In this document: piece by piece, positions 55,601 to 64,000 of the stretch
Numbering within the stretch: position 1 is the stretch's first letter
How the letters are laid out: the number at the start of each line of letters is the position of its first letter
NCBI GenBank assembly: GCA_016490735.1
Contig: JAEMWC010000005.1
Location: 422,501 to 486,500, forward strand
Reading direction: 5' to 3'
DNA length: 64,000 bases
DNA from: Pachyseris speciosa
Taxonomy: Eukaryota > Cnidaria > Anthozoa > Scleractinia > Pachyseridae
Notes under the pieces: generated by a model
What the model saw: the letters and a program-made list of their open reading frames with translations, nothing else
What the model was told of the DNA's origin: nothing
Databases searched by the model: none
Position numbers and translations under genes: made by a program

Positions 55601-58600
55601 TGCAATGCAAGTACCAGTTTTTGGAAGTTAATCAGTAATGCAAGCGTAAGCTGTTTCTATCGTTTGTAAGTAATCAGTTAAACATCTTATAATAAAAATA
55701 AGCGAAAGAAGTTTTACACAACGTTTCGATGACTCCATGTCATCGTTTTCAAGTGAACAGAGAATAAAATTTACAACATAATATATACCGTGCAAGGCGA
55801 TAAAATGTAAAATATGCAGGTAACAAGTGACAAGTTTAAATAAATAGTTTTGCACGTATGGAGTCTGATTGTGTGTTCAAGCATGGCCTTTTCTTCTTTA
55901 TGAATAACATTTCATAAATCAGACAGTCCAGTTTTCCGTTGCTCTTCTTTAGGACGGAAAAGTTGTTGGTAAGGTCGCCGATGGTTTTCAGACCGTGGTC
56001 GTTCTTTAAGTGCTTGCCGATTGCTGAATAACGGTGTTCGTCAATACGTTGGTGTAAATGCCGGCTGGTGTAGCCGACATACTCTGCATCACACAGATCA
56101 CATTTATAATTGTACACAACGCATTGTTGGCTAATTATAGGTGGTTTTGGCTCACACATCTTGAGGTCTTCACATATTTTGCGACTCATGAATACAGGTT
56201 GGAGAGTGAGATCAATTTTGTTGCTTAGATTTGATAGTTGTCTTCTCACTGCGTCAGCTGACTTTTGATCTTTAAACGGCAGAATCACTCGGTGAACAGA
56301 ATTTTCTTTGTTAAATCGTGCGTTCCGCCTGTCAACCACCTGGCAGTCTTTCAAATCTGAATGTGATCATCTCACGGTGATGTTTACTAACCTCAAGTAC
56401 CCTGACACCCTCATCAAGTCCACTATCTGTCACTTTGTCACTTCAGTGCGGTCTGAAAACCCTGAAGTGCAAACTCAGTCCACCAAAGAAAATTCTGTTC
56501 ACCGAGTGATTCTGCCGTTTAAAGATCAAAAGTCAGCTGACGCAGTGAGAAGACTATCAGATCTAAGCAACAAAATTGATCTCACTCTCCAACCTGTATT
56601 CATGAGTCGCAAAATATGTGAAGACCTCAAGATGTGTGAGCCAAAACCACCTATAATTAGCCAACAATGCGTTGTGTACAATTATAAATGTGATCTGTGT
56701 GATGCAGAGTATGTCGGCTACACCAGCCGGCATTTACACCAACGTATTGACGAACACCGTTATTCAGCAATCGGCAAGCACTTAAAGAACGACCACGGTC
56801 TGAAAACCATCGGCGACCTTACCAACAACTTTTCCGTCCTAAAGAAGTGCAACGGAAAACTGGACTGTCTGATTTATGAAATGTTATTCATAAAGAAGAA
56901 AAGGCCATGCTTGAACACACAATCAGACTCCATACGTGCAAAACTATTTATTTAAACTTGTCACTTGTTACCTGCATATTTTACATTTTATCGCCTTGCA
57001 CGGTATATATTATGTTGTAAATTTTATTCTCTGTTCACTTGAAAATGATGACATGGAGTCATCGAAACGTTGTGTAAAACTTCTTTCGCTTATTTTTATT
57101 ATAAGATGTTTAACTAAATCTAATCTTATTCAAGTAATCAGTTGTAAATGTAATTGTGAGTAGTTTCCTAAGTAATTAATTATAATTGTAAGTAGCCTCG
57201 TAAGTATGCAATGTAAAGTTAGATTTTTAAATATTGCAATAAAAAAACTTTGTTGCGGCAACGGTAGGCAACGCTGTTACACGAGACGATTTTTAACGCA
57301 ACATGGTCCGCAACGTTTGAGCCCAGGCTCCTGCTCGACCAATATGGTGGACAATGGGTGTTTCTGGTACATTCTGGGACTATGTTGCGTTAAGGGGTGT
57401 TACACGCACCAACTCCAACAAAATTCGGGCAACAATGTTGCGGGTTTTTTAATCATTTTCAAAAACCTGCAGCATGTCGCCGCAAAAAATGTGCGTTAAA
57501 ATCGCCCTGTGTGCCATGTTAGACGAGACAACTTTTAACGCAACAATGCTGCGTTAAAAATCGGCTCGTGCGACATCACCTCAAGCTCTCTAATAACAAA
57601 CGTGCGCTCCTATTTAAATGCCATGTTTGTTTAACCTTACCCTAGATTGAGTTAAAAAGAGTCACATCGCACACAAATTTACATCGCTAAGAAGCTCGAA
57701 GTCCCTATTCTAAGCGATCTTTCAGCAAGTTAATCTAATCATAAATCGAAGTCCCTCAAATGTCATGGAAAGATTGGAAAATCGAACGGAAAAAAATCTC
57801 ATGCCCTACACGAATGGTGGCCAGAAGCCACAAACAGACACGAGTCACAAAATCCCTCCCCTTCTATCTACGCACTTTTGCCCCAGGGAAACCTTTTGCC
57901 CTTGGGAAACTAATATGTGACCGATTTTGCCCGAGGTAAATTACCTAGGGGAATTTTTTCTTACGAGGCTTAGATATGTGAAGAGAAAAGTAGAATTTCC
58001 CTGAAAAGTTACCCTACGCAGATTGAAGAATTAAACTTCAATCCTGAGGAAACTAGCCACTAGATGCTCCTATGCCAGCGCGCTGCTTCTCGTGTCACGT
58101 TTGTCGCGCGTCCAGAGAAGAAGATGTCGTGATATACGGCGAATTTGTAAGTAAATCATTTGCAATGCACGTTTTGTTTTAACCCCAGGTTTATTTACCT
58201 TGTTTGCCATTGCAGTTTTCAACTAATCGGGGGATGCATTTCGTTCCAGAAACGCTATTTGTCCTGAAGATGAACCGGAGCCGATGTATCACTGTTGGGT
58301 TTTCCCGACCTCTGTGTCCCAATTATCAATCGTCTGGCCTTGAAATAGTAACGCTTTATATAGGAAAATTTAATTAAATACAGAAATGACACATTGATCA
58401 CTCAATATTCAAATGAAGCATGGCCGCTTATAAACACCTGGCCTTCGCAATTCACATTGTATTGTTGGATATTCTTGAGACCTTCCAAGGGGTGATCTGG
58501 TGTCGCTTTGTCGCTCGTTTATGACTCTATCTGTTGCTTGTTTCGTTAGGGACAATTGTCGCTGTTGAAACGAAAACAAAGAAGAAAAAACTGTCGCGCG

Positions 58601-59106
58601 TTTTCTGCCAATGTCTTTTCGTTGTCGGCGTTTTGGGAGAAGATTGTTGCCTGTTTTCGGAGCCATGTGGCTTGTCGCTTCTACCCCATGGTAGGCCTCA
58701 TTCTTGCGTACAAATTTACTTCTCACCAGCCAAAATAGACCAGACAACCAAACTCCAGTTCCATTCTGAATTCGTCGAATCGAAAAAAACTGCCTTAATA
58801 TAAAGAATTTCACTTTGGTCCGTCAAGGCGAAATTGCGGGCAGAAGTAACCAATTAATAATGGGAAAGAAGTTTGGACGTTTTTTTTCCCGATGTTAATA
58901 ACCGCAATTAAATAGATTATTTCTATCGGCTTACCTGTCCTTTCCCGACTTTCGTCAAAAGAATCCATCAGAACAGGAAACAGCACCCCAAGAGCGTAGG
59001 AGAATCCAAGCGTAAGAATCATGCATATTGTGGCACAAAGACATATGAACCACGACCAAATGCTGTCTTCTTTGTAAGAAGAAACGTTACAACGACTGAA
59101 AACCAT
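49663..59106 (-). CDS. MCT gene D: SLC16-like transporter, intact, 462 aa
   Basis: Four minus-strand exons: 59106-58935, 52048-51474, 51129-50760, 49934-49663 (172+575+370+272 = 1389 bp, 463 codons with stop), GT/AG introns in phases 1, 0, 1. Starts MVFSRCNVSSYKEDS. TM1 motif DSIWSW; TM4-5 motif HYFVTRRSIALGVLTASQG, where a T replaces the usual K. Exon 3 encodes GIPAYKSASLYLFLG and the helices that follow; exon 4 ends in an acidic cytoplasmic tail. Predicted plasma-membrane carrier for monocarboxylate-like solutes. It is the close paralogue of gene E. Its 6.9-kb intron 1 contains a SINE, MITEs, a LINE 3' end and a palindromic Penelope pair. Confidence 0.88.
50366..50705. repeat. GACT/TGCC/GTTC-type low-complexity repeats in gene D intron 3
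   Basis: Degenerate ACTGACTG, CTGCCTGCCTGC and CGTTCGTTCGTT words. The equivalent intron of gene E has similar repeats (61435-61606, 62126-62307), so the repeats predate the D/E duplication. Confidence 0.8.
52480..52705 (-). mobile_element. tRNA-derived SINE, family 1, minus strand
   Basis: On the minus strand: A box GGCGTAGTGGTGAGAGCAG, B box GGTTCGATTCCC, then GTTGAGTTTGTTGTTGG and CTCTGCTCCGAGAGGTTTTT. Same family as 8862-9126. In gene D intron 1. Confidence 0.83.
52940..53437. mobile_element. MITE with about 80-bp TIRs
   Basis: CATTCTCGACCCAAGAGCTC at the left and GAGCTTTGGGGTCAAGAATG at the right. The arms continue through GGGAGTGACGGCGG and GCAACTCTACG in inverse order. In gene D intron 1, abutting the LINE fragment. 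Confidence 0.75.
53438..54240 (+). mobile_element. LINE 3' end (L1/Tx1-like zinc-binding RT tail)
   Basis: Frame 53441-53683 encodes ANFDYRFLHRILPTNYFLTK and CTFCEDFPEELSHLFWYC, the C-terminal cysteine-containing region (zf-RVT type) of L1/Tx1-like elements, ending TGA at 53681. About 550 bp of 3' untranslated sequence follows and ends in (TAAG)n near 54225-54240. The 5' side is truncated. Confidence 0.8.
54775..54942. mobile_element. MITE, 168 bp
   Basis: CAGGGGCGTAGCCAGG at the left and CTCGCTACGCCCTTG at the right. Internal GGGGTCAC and CCCCTCCCC runs. CAG-type ends suggest a hAT-like group, not proven. Confidence 0.65.
55626..56302 (-). mobile_element. Penelope-like element 3' fragment, left arm of palindrome
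   Basis: Minus-strand frame 56354-55836: the linker KENSVHRVILPFKDQKSA, then a GIY-YIG endonuclease domain (CDLCDAEYVGYTSRHLHQRI, DEHRYSAIGKHL) to the C-terminus SDSIRAKLFI. The last part is the 3' untranslated end. The coding frame is intact across the fragment, unlike the older copy at 9285-16600. The reverse transcriptase is absent. Confidence 0.9.
56303..57165 (+). mobile_element. Penelope-like element 3' fragment, right arm of palindrome
   Basis: Plus-strand frame 56308-56955 starts in the RT thumb (LNRAFRLSTTWQSFK), then carries the same linker and GIY-YIG domain as the left arm. The two arms (about 55677-56304 and 56485-57115) are almost identical; one Q codon in the linker is lost here. 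The reading frame is open to SDSIRAKLFI. Confidence 0.9.
57166..58476. other. gene D intron 1, unassigned repeats
   Basis: Between 57250 and 57590 the words TTTTAACGCAACA, TGTTGCGTTAA and TTGCGG recur in both orientations, suggesting a decayed MITE. The rest (57600-58476) shows no recognised gene. Confidence 0.45.
58477..58699. mobile_element. MITE, copy of the family at 40065
   Basis: GAGACCTTCCAAGGGGT at the left and ACCCCATGGTAGGCCTC at the right. Interior TGTCGCTTTGTCGCTCGTTT as in 40065-40312. Confidence 0.75.
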
Positions 59107-59293
59107 TTCAATTGATTTACATGACTATGCTAAACTAAAGAGATAAGTTGTCATCAGTCGTTCATACCGTACTTCGCATTCCATTTTAATCATTGTGTCA
59201 CGCAAACATGACAGTCATTGGACTCCTGGTCGCTGTCTCCCTTGTGGTTAATTATTAATCCCAACCTGTGACAGTGACTTGATATCGTAGAAT

Positions 59294-59620
59294 ATATATT
59301 ACTAAAACGTGGCCTAAAAGATTCGTAATTGGGAAATAATAGCCCCTGAGGTTTTCAGAAAGGTCGCAATTGCTGTTTTTGGCAGTCAAAAACGTCAGCT
59401 AGCATTTTCGAAAAGAAAATAGCTCCCTTGAAAGTTCGTGGACAATCCATTTCAGCTTGCATTTTCTCAAAGGAAGATTTTGTTCCCTAACATTTTTGGG
59501 CAATTGAAATTTCAGCTAGGAATATCAATCCGAACATATGGACTTCTTCTAGCTAATGAAAACATCACTTTAAACAGACTTCAAACGCCATCTGACAAGC
59601 CTAATGTCTGGTTGATCGGG
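59294..59620. mobile_element. end-less relative of the 30141-30577 element
   Basis: Inverse-orientation homology (AACGTGGCCTAAAAGATTCG, AGCCCCTGAGG, TTGGCAGTCAAAAACGTCAG) to the internal part of 30141-30577. The characteristic CAGGGGCACCC ends are not present. Confidence 0.65.
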
Positions 59621-59817
59621 ACCAGTGAGAATTTATGTCGAGCCCAATAAACATAAATTTAGTCTTTACAGACTGAATATTCACCGCGATGTCACTGTTG
59701 CAGTTTCTTTCGTTGTTCCTTTTTCTTAATTAAAGCTTTGGTTTGCACTGGTTTGCAGTTTTGCTAAGAGGTACTTACTGATGTGCACTGGAAATATTTG
59801 CGCTTGTCTGTGACTAA

Positions 59818-60087
59818 TGCACCTAACAATGGTTTGCCCCAGGATGAGGGGGCAAACTAGACTTCGTAAAGCGCATGTGGGTGGGGATTTTGACATCCAC
59901 AGTGGTTCCCAGGGTGGGAAATTTGACGTTTATTTTACTTACTGTGCAAGGTCTGTGGTCCCCAGGGGTGGGAATTTGACTTATAATGGAGACCCAAGGA
60001 TGAGGAAATTGACATTTGAAACACTGAAAATGTCAATTTTCCCGAGGGTTGCCGCCCCCATCCTGGGGCAAACCATTGATAGGTGCA
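59818..60087. mobile_element. Harbinger-type MITE, TAA target duplication
   Basis: TGCACCTAACAATGGTTTGC at the left and GCAAACCATTGATAGGTGCA at the right, flanked by TAA on both sides. Shares terminal words with 31871-32479. G-rich interior. Confidence 0.82.
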
Positions 60088-60239
60088 TAAGGATGACGAG
60101 GAGGACATTGATTACAACTTGAAACAGTGATAGGTTAACTTTTTCAAGTTTAATCATTGTATCTAAGAAAATTGAGAAGAAGAGTGAAGTGAAGTGAACA
60201 CCTTTATTTAAACAGGGTAGTTCCTTCAGGAACAAATGT

Positions 60240-60716
60240 TTATATGTGATAAGATCTCTGCGGAAGGAGGGGTGTAATCAGTTTGAGGTAGACTATTTAT
60301 TTAAGACAATTGTTTTACCCAATGTTACCCATGCACTTGTGGTCTACGGAGCCCCAGAGCCAGAACTAACAACAGTGCAAGATTTTCTAGACAGATGCTA
60401 CAAAAGGCGATACATCTCTGCCAGATTGAATGTAAGAGCTTTATTGGAAAAACAAGACCGGAAACTTTTAAGAAAAATTTTTAAACTTAGTATACACCCC
60501 CTACATGAGCAGGTCCCAAAGGCTAAGGTCATGGATTACAATTTACGTTATAAAATAGTGCCCGCACGTTGATTAACACAGAACGTTTTAAGAATACATT
60601 TATTAATAGATTAACTTATAAATACGATCTTCACATGTGATCTGATACTATATTTTATTATGATTTCAAATATGTAATATAAGATATGTAGTTTTTATCT
60701 TATGAGGAATAAAGAC

Positions 60717-60770
<54 letters not shown>
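60240..60770 (+). mobile_element. LINE 3' fragment ending in (TTA)n
   Basis: Frame 60246-60572 encodes SLRKEGCNQFEVDYLFKTIV, LPNVTHALVVYGAPE and FLDRCYKRRYIS, the RT thumb and C-terminus of a CR1/RTE-like non-LTR element. After the stop come an AATAAA-like signal (about 60708) and a pure TTA tract (60719-60771). The 5' side is truncated. It lies just downstream of MCT gene E. Confidence 0.78.
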
Positions 60771-60780
<10 letters not shown>

Positions 60781-60969
60781 TACAAAAGACCTGCTATCAA
60801 GGGGAGCCCTGACAAATAAAGAGTTAGAAAAGTAAGTAACTGGCGTGACAGTACCGCTTTCTGCTTTTTTCGTGCATCTTTTCCCATAAGGGAATGCTAG
60901 CAATCTAGTTGACTCACTTTTTTGTGGCGAAATTAACACTATAAACGGAAGCAGATAGATAAATTCTGC

Positions 60970-63007
60970 CTAAACAGATGACTCCATTGTCACAAATGAA
61001 GGTGCAGTTCTTTCAGACTTGTCAACCATAACTACCGTGATCATTAGTTCTTGGTCATCTTCGTGTATTCCCCTAACAACCTCGTTGTGTTCGTTCTCCT
61101 GACGGTTACGTGATTCTTGCTTCAAACAAAGAAGGATAAATGGAATGAGAGAAGAAATTATTCCAACGCTACCAGCCATGAGGAATGCACCAATGTAGTT
61201 GTTAGCTTTATCAGCCATAAATCCTGCAAAAGGAATCTGACATTAGAATGCTAATTTGACTGACAACGACTGCAGCTGAAACGAAAGTGCTGCTATGAAA
61301 AAGGCTTGAATGCCTAAAAGTATAAGAACCTTACCCTTTCAAATTCTTTAGTTTAGCCCTTGAATGTTAAGATAAGGACTGCCTTACAAACGTAACGAGG
61401 AAATATTGCATGGAGAACAGAAGAGGCTTGCACAGGAGACTGACTGAATGTCTGCCTGACTGCCAAGCTAACTGTAGTGACTGGCTTACTACCTGTCTGA
61501 CTGTATGACTGACTGACTGACTGACTGTCTGAGTGACTGGGTGACTGACTGACTGACTGACTGTGTCTGACTGGGTGACGGACTCACTGACTGACTGACT
61601 GACTACAATACCTCACAAATTAATGTCTAGGTAAGCTGTCTAGGCATTACCCCTTACATCTACCACAGTAAGTTTGAGCCTGAGCATTAGCAGCCATGGA
61701 AGGCTGTTTCGACCTTGCCATGCTGATGAGGCCTAGCAAGGCTGAAAGAGCTGTCCATGGCTGCTAATGCTCAGGTTCAAACTTTATTTGGTAGATTACA
61801 GGGGTAATGCCCTCTACCAAGGGGCTTTAGTGCCCAATGAGTTGCTATCACTTAAAATTGTGAGGTATTCTTGTCACTCCAAGCCACATCCCACAAGCTT
61901 GGCATTTTCATTGACTGTTAACTGACTGAATGATTGTTCATCTATCCGCCCGCCTGTCTGTAGTGACTGACTAATTGAACTATTTATTACTGATTACAGT
62001 GTTCAATAATATATAATTTGTATATACGTTTTGATGTAGATTAGGGCGGTTAGTTCTAATTCTTAAATACTCGACCCCACAAGCTTTAAGCTTTAAAAAT
62101 TATCGTGTTTAAATAAAGATTTTGTCTGTATGTATGTATGTATGTATGTATGTATGTATGTATGTATGTATGTATGTATGTATGTATGTATGTATGTATG
62201 TATGTATGTATGTATGTATGTATGTATGTATGTATGTATGTATGTATGTATGTATGTATGTATGTATGTATGTATGTATGTATGTATGTATGTATGTATG
62301 TATGTATTGAGTAACTCCCTGACGGTGATAGTGACTTGTTGATTGCTCGCATGCCTGCCAAACTAAATGTAGTGAATAATTGAGTAAGTGATGCGATGAC
62401 TCACGGACTCACTCACCGGTTAATTTGTCAATTAATTAAGAGATTAATTGATTGATTGATTGATAGAAAGTTCGATCGATCGATCGGTTGATTGATTGAT
62501 TGATTGATTGGAGTGATCGGTCCACGTTGGTGATACAATCGTTCGTTCGTCTACTATTTCAAAACACACGCCATGTCAGTCAGTCTGTTTTTCTCGCTGT
62601 TTTTCTTTAATCATAAGAACATAAAAAGAACACATACCCGAAATAGGTGGACCGCCCAAGGCGCCACCGCCAGCAAACAACATTGAGAATCCAAACAAAG
62701 AGGCCCTCTTCGATTCCTCAATAGAATTTAGTACTTCGATAATATAGGTTGTTACCATCATTCCATCCGTGATGCTAAACACAATGGCATAAGCTACCAA
62801 CGCACCATACGATTTTGCCAGAGTCATTATCATGGTGGAAGCTCCCATGACAAAGGCAACAACTTGATATAGAAATCTTGCTTTAATGCACTTTATGTTG
62901 CACAAAAATCCACCTCCAAGACGGCCAAACGAGGCAAATATACCAAGGAAGAGGTAAAGAGTAGCGCTTTTGTCGGCGGGAATCCCAAGATCGTCGCAGT
63001 GTTTTAT
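60970..63007 (-). CDS. MCT gene E: SLC16-like transporter, 3' half only (window edge)
   Basis: Exon 4 (61223-60970, 254 bp) and exon 3 (63007-62638, 370 bp) with the family splice sites (TCAG/ATAAAAC, CGG/GTATGT, GCAG/GATTTATGG). Exons 2 and 1 are expected to the right of the window; gene D has them in the same order. Encodes KHCDDLGIPADKSATLYLFLG, the following helices, then MADKANNYIGAFLMAG and an acidic tail ending MESSV. Very close to gene D, so D and E are tandem duplicates. No internal stop in the visible exons. Confidence 0.85.
61435..61606. repeat. (GACT)n degenerate microsatellite
   Basis: GACTGACTGACTG runs with interruptions in intron 3 of gene E. Confidence 0.85.
61607..61869. 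mobile_element. palindromic MITE in gene E intron 3
   Basis: AATACCTCACAA at the left and TTGTGAGGTATT at the right. Inner arms CCTGAGCATTAGCAGCCATG and CATGGCTGCTAATGCTCAGG are inverses. Absent from gene D. Confidence 0.8.
62126..62307. repeat. (TGTA)n microsatellite, about 45 units
   Basis: Uninterrupted TATG/TGTA tetranucleotide run in intron 3 of gene E. The open frames over it are repeat artefacts. Confidence 0.98.
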
Positions 63008-63596
63008 CTGAAAGTATCAGAAAAAATTACGAGGTTTCAGATTCCTGTACTAAAAGACTTTACTTGCAAAAGTGTTCCATTGAATACAATGTCAGTAAAA
63101 ATTTTGAACAACAGTAAATACAGCTTTAAGTTTCCATTTGGGACTTTTTGTAAACCACCTAACTCTGGAATAATCATGGACAAAAGTAACCCTTTTTCGT
63201 TAAACGCGTGAGGTTTCCAATCTCCAGTTTTCACATTTCGATCCACTCCCCTTTTTTAATGTTGTAACCACATGAAAGTGCCCACGCAGCGCATTGAAAA
63301 GGGGGAAGGGGGGGGGGGGGAGGGGAAGGGGGTTTGGCTATCGACAAAAAGATGTATTTTCTTTGTTTCAATTACGGAAGGAAGTTTAGCTGATAGAAAG
63401 TGTTTGTTTTGCTTAAAACAAAGAAAGTGAAGCGAATAATTCTGTGATTGGCTTAAACTTTATTAAATTTCACACATGGAAAATTATTTTCATAACGATC
63501 ACGCAATGCACGGACTTGTGTTACAGCATATCCAAATTTGGTAACTAAATTACAAAAGTACGAAAAATCACGTGATTTCTGAGAAAAAGGTTTACA
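63008..63596. other. gene E intron 2, visible part
   Basis: Non-coding, with a G-run (GGGGAAGGGGGGGGG type) at about 63299-63332. No gene seen. Confidence 0.55.
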
Positions 63597-63990
63597 TTGG
63601 AAGCGTTGTTTTGCGTAGGGCATCGTTACGGGCTTGAAGGATTTCTGTCATAAATTCGAGGAACCTCTCTTTGGCTCTACTGTACAATTGTCGACGAACA
63701 GTTCTTGAACTGATGTCGATACCCCATTTGTTTAAGAATCTACACGCTAATTAAACCTCACTGCTGACGTAAGGGTCGTTTTCGGCGAGTTTCTCCAAAA
63801 CGTTTCCTTCAGGAAAGCGTTTTGTTTTTACTTTTCTGGGCCTGCCACCACAATTTTTAAGGGAGTAACATTTCCGCTATCCTCAACCATGTCCTTCCAT
63901 CTTTTGGCGGCGTTTCTGTCTCTAATTCCTGCCTCTGCAAGAACTGATCTTGACTCAACACCAATCGCAATACGTTAAGGGGTTTGAGCA
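63597..63990 (-). pseudogene. Tc1/mariner-like helix-turn-helix transposase fragment
   Basis: Minus-strand translation in two frames: SVLAEAGIRDRNAAKRWKDM, then GGRPRKVKTKRFPEG, LAENDPYVSS, WGIDISSRTVRRQLYSRA. This order (HTH, GRPRK-type AT-hook, second HTH) is that of Tc1/mariner-type DNA-binding regions. A frame change near 63850 and an in-frame TAA (about 63752) break it. The catalytic part would lie beyond 63597 and is not seen. In intron 2 of gene E. Confidence 0.5.
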
Positions 63991-64000
63991 CTGACATGAT

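Noticed and set aside
57038..57070. Hammerhead-ribozyme-like motif in the Penelope 3' end (stem GATGAC/GTCATC followed by GAAAC)
   Set aside because: Penelope-like elements are known to carry hammerheads, and the stem plus GAAA is suggestive. But the seven bases before the stem do not match the required CTGANGA core in either arm (57038 or 55740), nor in the 9285/16550 copies. A covariance-model scan would decide.
62122..62361. Open frames made only of repeated YVCM or HTYI residues
   Set aside because: They are pure translations of the (TGTA)n microsatellite.

Overview
This is eukaryotic, animal DNA: genes with short exons, GT/AG introns and conserved intron phases, sitting in a dense bed of retrotransposons, SINEs, MITEs and microsatellites. 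The mix (Penelope-like elements, tRNA-derived SINEs, palindromic MITEs, amplified SLC16-like transporters) suggests a cnidarian, probably a stony coral or another anthozoan. That attribution is an inference from content.

The host genes are a tandem family of monocarboxylate-transporter-like (SLC16/MCT, major facilitator) genes, all with the same four-exon plan (phase 1, 0, 1 introns; third exon always 370 bp). Gene A (minus, 3975-17954) is complete in structure but has an in-frame TGA. Gene B (plus, 18097-23808) has a one-base deletion. Gene C (plus, 31377-38297) is intact, 472 aa. Gene D (minus, 49663-59106) is intact, 462 aa. Gene E (minus, from 60970) runs off the right edge with only exons 4 and 3 visible. 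A and B share a 142-bp divergent promoter. B and C are recent duplicates, and the duplicated unit carried a second copy of A's first exon that is now split by an insertion.

The most remarkable object is an 8.27-kb element at 40707-48976, between genes C and D. It has perfect 22-bp outer inverted repeats, a 7-bp target duplication (AATAAGC), and ends made of dense ATCGAT arrays (18 sites left, 10 right). Inside are two divergent genes. One is a 1364-residue DDE-type transposase-like protein with a PHD-like finger and a SAP-like motif. The other is a five-exon, 240-residue CUT-homeodomain protein. ATCGAT is the known core site of CUT-class homeodomain proteins, so the element appears to encode a transcription-factor-like protein able to bind its own ends.

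Other mobile DNA: two broken Gypsy-type LTR retrotransposons (1-about 3840; 9752-14366, the latter inserted in a Penelope-like element with a 5-bp target duplication); two Penelope-like loci, each a head-to-head inverted pair (9285-16600; 55626-57165); LINE 3' fragments; two tRNA-SINE families; a 3.15-kb foldback element with 9-bp target duplication (26348-29499); and many MITEs. Most lie in MCT introns, so intron 1 of A and of D has grown to about 10.5 and 6.9 kb. No rRNA, CRISPR or bona fide tRNA gene was seen.
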